Part shown: one piece after another, positions 58,445-64,000 of the stretch | How the letters are laid out: every line of letters begins with the position of its first letter | How positions within the stretch are numbered: position 1 is the first letter of the stretch | Source: Sinorhizobium alkalisoli | Lineage (GTDB): Bacteria > Pseudomonadota > Alphaproteobacteria > Rhizobiales > Rhizobiaceae | Direction: 5' to 3' | Length of the DNA stretch: 64,000 nt | NCBI RefSeq assembly: GCF_008932245.1 | Contig: NZ_CP034911.1 | Coordinates: 392,425-456,424 of the forward strand | Notes under the pieces: model-generated | The model's database searches: none | The model's input: the letters and a program-made list of their open reading frames with translations, nothing else | What the model was told of the DNA's origin: nothing | Translations under genes and position numbers: made by a program

Positions 58445-59007
58445 CGCACAACAGCCAGGGGACGACGACCGCACGACCGAAGCTTGACGATGTGGCGTTC
58501 GAGGCGTTTATCAGGGCACGTCGTCCAGCATCGCCAATCTGGTCAATGAGTGGTCTCGATGGCTATCTCACTGCTCTCATCATCGGCCCAAAGTTCATCG
58601 ACCCACGTCAGTGGATCCCGGAGCTGACCGGCCCAGAGGCTCTGAATATGCCGATGGAAACAACCGAACATCGGGCCGTGCAGACGATTGTTGCAGAATA
58701 TAACCGCATCTCTGCGAGCCTTTCCGAAACACCGAAAGACCACCGGCCCAAGTTCACCAGGATCGATGATCAGACCTTTGATCCATTCGATTGGGACCTC
58801 TGCTTCTTGTTGGGAACAGGATACGCGCCGAGGCTTTGGCGGCCCGTCCTTCGAGGTCATGCCGTCACCGGCGATATCATCGCGCCCATCCGCAAGCTCG
58901 GCGAGGCAAAACGGAAAGCTACCCGCCAGGATGCTGCTGAGGTCGCCGAAGCACTCGTCAATATCCGAACCTATTTTATGCCGAAGCGGGCAAAGCAGAA
59001 GTTCTGA
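58441..59007 (+). CDS. UPF0149 (YecA/YgfB)-family passenger protein of IS66
   Basis: The 188-residue protein starts inside the tnpC stop (ATGA overlap). LDDVAFEAFIRARRPASPIW, MSGLDGYLTALIIGPKFIDP and FDPFDWDLCFLLGTGYAPRL resemble the UPF0149 family. Similar genes often sit at the 3' end of rhizobial IS66 elements. Its role in transposition is unknown. Unlike most YecA proteins it lacks a C-terminal SEC-C metal motif. Confidence 0.75.
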   Translation: MTHNSQGTTTARPKLDDVAFEAFIRARRPASPIWSMSGLDGYLTALIIGPKFIDPRQWIPELTGPEALNMPMETTEHRAVQTIVAEYNRISASLSETPKDHRPKFTRIDDQTFDPFDWDLCFLLGTGYAPRLWRPVLRGHAVTGDIIAPIRKLGEAKRKATRQDAAEVAEALVNIRTYFMPKRAKQKF

Positions 59008-59068
59008 CAGAAACTGCTATTGCCATTCCGTCAATGCCGAAAGCCGTGGGCGGTTCGTCGCGCTCACG

Positions 59069-59720
59069 AAGGAGCGCACTCGCCACGTCAATCGGATTCG
59101 GGCGCTGTTGACCCTTCACGGCACACGGGCCGTGCCTGGTCTCTAGGGAGGCCGGTGGAGGAATTGGATTCCCAGCATCCGCACCGGGGATGGTCGAGAG
59201 CTTGGTCGGTTTCTTCAGCGTGAGCTGAGCCGGCAATTTGAACGGCTCGATCTTGTTCACGCCCAGTTGAAGGCGTTGGAGGACGAACGTAGTGCGATTT
59301 GCCGCCGCGAAGGTGCGATCAGCAACGGCCCAAAGATCGCAACGTTGAAGAAGCTTGCAGGAATCGGAGAGGTGGGCGCGACACAGCTTGTCGCCGAGGT
59401 TTTCCACAGAGACTTCAAGAATCGGAAGCACCTGGCATCCTATCTCGGGCTGGCACCAAGCCCCTATTCGAGCGGGGAGGTGTCGCGCGATCAAGGGATA
59501 AGCAAGGCCGGGAACAAGCAGGCCCGCGTCATGTCGTCGAGCTCGCGTGGTGCTGGCTAAAATATCAGCCGCAAAGTCAATTAGCCCGGTGGTACCGTTC
59601 ACGGGGCACGGAAGCCGATCGGGGAAGGTCGGCATCATCGCCCTGGCGCGCAAACCGGCAATTGCATTCTGGCGATTTGTTGAAGATGGCGTCGTCCCAG
59701 AAGGGGCCAAAGTGAGCGAA
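59069..59720 (+). pseudogene. IS110-family transposase, C-terminal remnant
   Basis: Beginning exactly after the IS66 inverted repeat, the sequence encodes KERTRHVNRIRALLTLHG, then with frame changes LKALEDERSAICRREGAISN, IATLKKLAGIGEVGATQLVA (helix-hairpin region) and LASYLGLAPSPYSSGEVSRD, ending in GNKQARV and a degraded tail. The N-terminal catalytic half is absent. IS66 insertion and a later deletion probably removed it. Confidence 0.75.
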
Positions 59721-59905
59721 AGTAAATGCGGGATGCAAATTCCGAGGCAAACCGCCCCCTGATTCCGAAATGATCTCGCCCCTCCATTCCGAGAAATAGT
59801 CGCCCCCTTGTTCCGAGATGATGCCGCCCCCTTTGGCAGGGATGTGGCGTGGGGGTTCTGCCGGTGTGAAGTTCCTTCCGTCGATGTTGACGAGGAAGGA
59901 ACGGG

Positions 59906-61456
59906 ATGCCTGCGGAGAGACTGGAGATGCGGCGTGTCCGCGAGATACTGAGATATCGTTTCGAACAAGGACTGGGCCACAAATCGATTGCGGTTCGGGT
60001 CGGGGCAGCACCGTCGACGGTGCGCGAGACGCTGCGGCGCGCAACGCTTGCGGGTCTTTCGTGGCCGTTGGGTGATGACGTGAGCGATGCCGTCCTGGAA
60101 GCGGCGCTCTACAAGGCGGCGGGGACGAAGACGGGTCATCGTCGCGCGCCGGAGCCGGACTGGGCGCAGGTCCATCGCGAGCTGAAGCGCAAGCACGTGA
60201 CGCTGCAAATTCTCTGGGACGAATACATGAGCCGTTATCCCGACGGCTACCGCTACAGCCGGTATTGTGACCTCTATCGCGGCTGGGCGCTGAAGCTGCC
60301 GGTGACGATGCGGCAAGATCATGCTGCCGGCGACAAGCTGTTCGTCGATTATGCCGGCGACACGGTCACGGTCGTCATTGATCGGCTGTCGGGCAAGACG
60401 CGGCAGGCGCACTTGTTCGTGGCGGTCCTGGGAGCGTCCAGCCTTTCGTTTGCGCAGGCGCGCTGGACAGAGACACTACCCGACTGGATCGAATGCCATA
60501 TTCAGGCGCTGGAGTTCTTTGGTGCTGCGCCAGCCTTGCTGGTTCCCGACAATGCCAAGGTGGCGATCATCAAGGCATGCCACTTCGATCCCCAGGTCAA
60601 CAGGACCTATAGCGCAATGGCGGCGCACTATGGGAGCGCTGTTCTTCCGACACGGCCGCGGCGGCCGCGCGACAAGGCAAAAGTGGAGGCCGCGGTTCGT
60701 ATCGTTGAGCGTTGGTTGCTGGGTCGCCTTCGCCATCGGGTCTTCTACAGCCTGGCCGAGGTGAATGCGGCGATCGCCGAATTGCTTTACGACCTCAACG
60801 ACAAGCGTGTCCTGCGCCGGGTTGGCGTTACCCGCCGCCAACTGTTCGAAGAGCTTGATCGTCCGGCTTTGCGGCCTTTGCCTGTCGAGCGCTATGTCTT
60901 CGCCGAATGGCGTATCCGGCGTGCCGGGCTGGATTACCACGTCGAGATCGAACGGCATTATTATTCCGTTCCCTATCGCTTTGCCCGCGAGCAGGTCGAG
61001 GCGCGCATCACGGCCAATACGATCGAGATATTCCACAAGGGCGAGCGGATTGCCGCTCACCGCCGCGCGAGCGGTAACGGCAAGCACACGACCATCCCCG
61101 ATCATATGCCCTCGGCGCATCGTCGTTTTGCCGACTGGGCGATTGAACGCATTCGGCGCGAAGCCTCTGCCATGGGGTCGGATGTCGGCCTGTTGTGCGA
61201 TCGCATCCTTGCCGATCGGCCGCATCCCGAGCAGGGCTTTCGCGCCTGCCTCGGGATTATCCGTCTCGGCAGAAGCTTTGGCCGCGACAGGGTCAATGCC
61301 GCCTGCGCCCGGGCGCTGGAGATCGGGGCCCGGACCTATGGTTCGGTGCGCTCCATCCTCGACAATCACCTCGACCGGACAGCGGACTCAAAAGGAGCCG
61401 CGTCGCGTGAACCCATCCACCACGAAAACATCCGCGGACCTCGCTACTACCACTAA
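59906..61456 (+). CDS. istA: IS21-family transposase IstA
   Basis: The 516-residue protein has an N-terminal helix-turn-helix (VREILRYRFEQGLGHKSIAV, VGAAPSTVRETLRRA) and the DDE integrase core: KLFVDYAGDTVTVV (first Asp), LLVPDNAKVAIIKACHF (second) and RPRDKAKVEAAVRIVERWLL (Glu). A Mu-type C-terminal domain follows (RHYYSVPYRFAREQVEARIT). It is followed by istB 11 bp later. No stop or gap was seen. Confidence 0.93.
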   Translation: MPAERLEMRRVREILRYRFEQGLGHKSIAVRVGAAPSTVRETLRRATLAGLSWPLGDDVSDAVLEAALYKAAGTKTGHRRAPEPDWAQVHRELKRKHVTLQILWDEYMSRYPDGYRYSRYCDLYRGWALKLPVTMRQDHAAGDKLFVDYAGDTVTVVIDRLSGKTRQAHLFVAVLGASSLSFAQARWTETLPDWIECHIQALEFFGAAPALLVPDNAKVAIIKACHFDPQVNRTYSAMAAHYGSAVLPTRPRRPRDKAKVEAAVRIVERWLLGRLRHRVFYSLAEVNAAIAELLYDLNDKRVLRRVGVTRRQLFEELDRPALRPLPVERYVFAEWRIRRAGLDYHVEIERHYYSVPYRFAREQVEARITANTIEIFHKGERIAAHRRASGNGKHTTIPDHMPSAHRRFADWAIERIRREASAMGSDVGLLCDRILADRPHPEQGFRACLGIIRLGRSFGRDRVNAACARALEIGARTYGSVRSILDNHLDRTADSKGAASREPIHHENIRGPRYYH

Positions 61457-61467
61457 GGAGAAGGAAA

Positions 61468-62205
61468 ATGCTTGCTCATCCGACACTTGATAGACTGAAC
61501 GCCATGGGCCTGGCCGGCATGGCAAAGGCCTTCGGCGAACTCGTCGCCAACGGCGAAGCCGAACATCTCTCGCATGCTGAATGGCTTGGACTGCTGCTCG
61601 AGCGGGAATGGAGTTCTCGTTATGACCGCAAGCTTGCCGCGCGCCTCAGATTCGCCAAGCTCCGCCACCAGGCTACTCCGGAGGATGTCGATTATCGCGC
61701 CGAACGCGGCCTTGACCGTGCGCTCTTCATGAAGCTGCTCGGTGGTGACTGGATCGGCGCTCACGACAATCTCGCTATCTGCGGCCCCTCAGGCGTCGGA
61801 AAGAGCTGGTTGGCATGTGCCCTCGGCCATAAGGCTTGCCGCGACGACCGTTCCGTTCTCTATCAGCGTGTCCCTCGGCTCTTTGCCCAGCTCGCGCTCG
61901 CCCGCGGTGACGGCAGATACGCCAGGCTGCAACGCACCCTGGGCCATGTTCAGGTCCTGATCCTGGACGACTGGGGTCTTGAGCCGCTCAACGAACAGGC
62001 CCGTCACGATCTTTTGGAAATCCTTGAGGACCGCTACGGCCGCCGATCGACGATCATTACCAGCCAGCTCCCCGTATCCGCCTGGCATGGCGTCATTGGG
62101 GACCCCACCTACGCCGACGCCATCCTGGATCGCCTCGTACACAACGCCCACCGCATCGAGCTCAGCGGAGAAAGCCTACGTCGAAATCTGCCTCGAAAAG
62201 CTTGA
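61468..62205 (+). CDS. istB: IS21-family AAA+ helper IstB
   Basis: The 245-residue ATPase directs target choice for IstA. Walker A is CGPSGVGKSWLACALGHKAC (about residue 108-127), Walker B is VLILDDWGLEPLNEQARHDL, and the sensor region is STIITSQLPVSAWHGVIGDP. AAGGAG lies upstream of the ATG. Confidence 0.94.
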   Translation: MLAHPTLDRLNAMGLAGMAKAFGELVANGEAEHLSHAEWLGLLLEREWSSRYDRKLAARLRFAKLRHQATPEDVDYRAERGLDRALFMKLLGGDWIGAHDNLAICGPSGVGKSWLACALGHKACRDDRSVLYQRVPRLFAQLALARGDGRYARLQRTLGHVQVLILDDWGLEPLNEQARHDLLEILEDRYGRRSTIITSQLPVSAWHGVIGDPTYADAILDRLVHNAHRIELSGESLRRNLPRKA

Positions 62206-62339
62206 CACCGGAATTGAACGAACTGACAACAATCACTGCCCGCAGACCCCGCTGAAACAGGGGGCGAGATCATCCCGGAATCCGGGGGCGCAATCATCTC
62301 GGAACAAAGGGGCGGCTTCATCGGAATCGGCATGCGGGA

Positions 62340-62860
62340 CGCGAGTGGGGTGTTTCGACTATGGTCAGAAACACGCAGCTTTCGGCCTGTGGCCAGCTGG
62401 TCGTGAACAAAGTTCATGGCCCACACCTGGTTCGTATGCGTGGCATTGGTCCTGTCCTCCCTGAGCTTTGCTTTCACCCGCCGCTTGGGTGTCTTGTTAC
62501 GCAATTGCAGGCCCAGCTCATTGTAAAGCCTGCGCGTTCGCTTCATGTTGATCGACCAGCCCTCACGCAGCAGAAGAACGTGCACGCGGCGATGGCCGTA
62601 GCGTACCCTTGTCTAGCAGATCTCCTTCATCCGCCGCTTCAGCGGAGCCTGCTCGTCACGCCTGGACTTGTAGGTGCAGAGGGAGCGGTCGATCCGCAGC
62701 GCATGATACGCTTTGCGGATCGACACCTTCCAAGTCTCCCTGTCTTCATCGACAAGCTGGCGACGGCGGGCAGGCTTCAGAGCTAATGGGATGGTCCGCC
62801 TCGTCCTCCCGCCCCACATGCAGGTGACGAGCTCAAGAAGGAGGATCATCATGAGCATTC
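62340..62860 (-). pseudogene. IS3-family OrfB remnant
   Basis: On the minus strand a frame gives RKAYHALRIDRSLCTYKSRR, APLKRRMKEIC followed by TAG (family: CETRVRYG), then TRVRYGHRRVHVLLLREGWS, KRTRRLYNELGLQLRNKTPK and TNQVWAMNFVHDQLATGRKL. This is the N-terminal half of an IS3-type OrfB up to the first catalytic Asp region, where WAMDF reads WAMNF. The stop codon, that change and the missing rest make it dead. The IS21 element sits on its 3' side. Confidence 0.8.
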
Positions 62861-63139
62861 GCAACAAGCCTCGAGAAGCTGCCGTCTTGGCGTCGACATT
62901 GGCAAGAACGTCTTCCATGTCGTCGGATTGGACGCTGCAGGCCAACCGATTCAGAGGGGCAACGTTGCGGCGTGATACGGTTCTGCAGTTCTTCGAACGC
63001 GCCTCGCCAACTGTTGTCGGAATGGAGGCGTGCCCAGGATCACAGTGGTTGGCGAGGAAGCTTCAGGGGTTTGGCCACAAGGTAAGGATCGTGGCGGCGA
63101 AGTTCGTGAAGCCCTACGTCAAATCCAACAAGAGCGACA
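62859..63139 (+). pseudogene. IS110-family transposase, N-terminal remnant
   Basis: Frames starting near 62859 include the IS110 start (the GVDIGKNVFHVVGL-like segment is in another frame near 62890), then RRDTVLQFFERASPTVVGME, ACPGSQWLARKLQGFGHKVR and VAAKFVKPYVKSNKSDII. The coding is broken by a frameshift near the beginning and ends abruptly where an IS5-type element begins. Confidence 0.75.
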
Positions 63140-63199
63140 TAATTGGACGCCTCTAAAAACCTCCCGCTTTCGCGAGTTTTCTGATTCAATCCGGCTTGC

Positions 63200-63793
63200 G
63201 TGATTTGCAGGGAACGGACGATGCGGGGACAGCCTGGTTTTTGGGATCTGGACGAGCGGTATCAGCGGTTGAGTGCCGTCGGCGATCCTCTGGAGAAGCT
63301 CAACGCCATCATTCCCTGGGCTGTATTCGAGAAGCCTTTGGCGAAGGCGCTGAAGCGATCCGACGGATCGAAGGGGGGACGGCCTGCCTTTCCTTCGGTG
63401 CTGATGTTCAAGATCCTGGTGCTACAGGCGCTCTACAATCTCTCCGACAACCAGGCCGAATTCGTCATACAGGACCGGCTGTCGTTCATGCGGTTCCTCG
63501 GCCTTTCCCTGTCCGAGAAGGTGCCGGACGCCAAGACGATCTGGCTGTTTCGCGAGAACCTGGTGCGGGCCGGTGCCATCGACAATCTGTTCGCCCGCTT
63601 CGACAAGCATCTGTCGCGGTCCGGCTACCTGGCCAAGGGCGGTCAGATCGTTGATGCAACGATCATCCAGGCCCCCAAGCAGCACAATAGCCAGGACGAG
63701 AAAGAGGCGATCAAAGCGGGCGAGATCCCCGAGGCCTGGAAGGACAAGGCCGGCCAAGCTTGCCCAGAAGGATCGTGACGCGCGTTGGACGGT
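63200..63793 (+). pseudogene. IS5-family transposase, 3'-truncated
   Basis: The frame encodes an IS5-type transposase N-terminus: MRGQPGFWDLDERYQRLSAV, GGRPAFPSVLMFKILVLQAL and IDNLFARFDKHLSRSGYLAK, with the first Asp in GGQIVDATIIQAPKQHN. A one-base insertion near 63752 shifts the frame (expected KLAQKDRDARWTV), and at about 63793 the sequence switches to an IS110 gene. About two thirds of the transposase is present at most. Confidence 0.8.
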
Positions 63794-64000
63794 GTTCGAG
63801 GACATGCGCTACCTGGAGAGCCGGATCGCAGAGGCAAGTCGACAGATTGAAGCCGTCGCCGATGCCAGCGACACCGAACGCCGACTGATAACCGTTCCCG
63901 GCATTGGCGCTCTGGCGGCAACGGGTCTCATGGCTGCAGCCGGGACCGGGCGGCAATTCCGCAGAGCACGCGACATGGCGGCTTGGCTCGGTCTGGTTCC
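63794..64000 (+). pseudogene. IS110-family transposase, C-terminal part (runs off the window)
   Basis: The frame FEDMRYLESRIAEASRQIEA, RRLITVPGIGALAATGLMAA and RRARDMAAWLGLVP is the IS110 C-terminal domain with its helix-hairpin motif. It probably belongs to the same element as the N-terminal remnant at 62859-63139; the piece between them was replaced by the IS5 fragment. The 3' end lies beyond the window. Confidence 0.75.

Larger units (their letters stand above)
55918..59068 (+). mobile_element. Complete IS66-family element B, 3151 bp
   Basis: The ends are GTGAGCGCGACGAAC at 55918-55932 and its exact reverse complement at 59054-59068, extended by a shared CCCAC two bases further in. Inside lie tnpA, tnpB (frameshifted), tnpC and a passenger gene. 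Flanking octamers differ (GTTCAACC left, GAAGGAGC right), so there is no target duplication and one flank has been rearranged. The first 759 bp are repeated at 1857-2615 in the same orientation. Confidence 0.88.
59734..62332 (+). mobile_element. Complete IS21-family element, about 2.6 kb
   Basis: The ends show the tandem terminal repeats of IS21 (left: units with CCGCCCC and ATTCCGA from 59734 on; right: inverted units up to 62332). It is flanked by ATGCGGGA at 59726-59733 and again at 62332-62339 (7-8 bp, the last base shared with the tip), fitting the target duplication of the family. istA and istB are intact inside. It appears complete and possibly active. Confidence 0.88.

Overview
The window looks like part of a symbiotic plasmid of a fast-growing rhizobium of the Sinorhizobium (Ensifer) fredii / NGR234 group. 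The grounds are a complete nif-fix block in the NGR234-type order, Nod-factor fucosylation genes behind a nod box, a NodD-family regulator, a CYP127-like P450 operon, a plasmid-type dctA, and a heavy load of insertion sequences. Strain assignment is an inference from gene content and remembered gene order; no database was searched.

Layout. 1-3.0 kb: a small Cys-rich protein gene, then a nest of broken insertion sequences (an IS6-family element split by one IS66 element, itself split by a second). 3.1-9.95 kb: Nod-factor fucosylation. noeJ and noeK (GDP-mannose supply) diverge; a well-conserved 47-bp nod box then precedes nodZ-noeL-nolK (GDP-fucose synthesis and transfer). 10-18.6 kb: IS debris, a flavin reductase, two LysR regulators (one NodD-like) and a frameshifted tryptophan-halogenase-like pseudogene. 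18.8-29.7 kb, minus strand: nifHDKENX, then a duplicated module of NifX-associated protein, fdxB and SyrA-like membrane proteins. A nifH-promoter/nifH-5'-end remnant is embedded in it. 30-38 kb, minus strand: luciferase-like monooxygenase, tandem SDR, SnoaL-like protein (behind another nifH-type promoter), P450, dctA, nifQ. 38.2-50.1 kb, plus strand: peroxiredoxin, IscA-like gene-nifS-nifW, fixABCX, nifA, nifB-fdxN-nifZ-fixU. 50.4-55.4 kb: a small ORF, a frameshifted AbrB-family permease, a MucR/Ros-like gene, a luciferase-like monooxygenase and a HisC-like aminotransferase behind a second nod box. 55.9-64 kb: a complete IS66-family element, a complete IS21-family element with target duplication, and remnants of IS110, IS3 and IS5 families.

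How it works together. NodD with plant flavonoids would switch on the nod-box operons. Later, under low oxygen, NifA (which has the oxygen-sensing Cys pattern) with sigma-54 would switch on nitrogenase structural genes, cofactor assembly (nifENXBQSW), electron supply (fixABCX, fdxN, fdxB) and apparently the SnoaL-SDR-monooxygenase operon. Sigma-54 -24/-12 elements and TGT-N10-ACA NifA sites were read directly upstream of several of these.

Most notable: two directly repeated, apparently identical 759-bp IS66 segments exactly 54,061 bp apart bracket the whole nod/nif/fix island; the nifH promoter with its NifA site is reiterated in front of other genes; and a NifA-type promoter precedes an apparent small-molecule pathway that includes an SDR fused to a catalytically degenerate second SDR.
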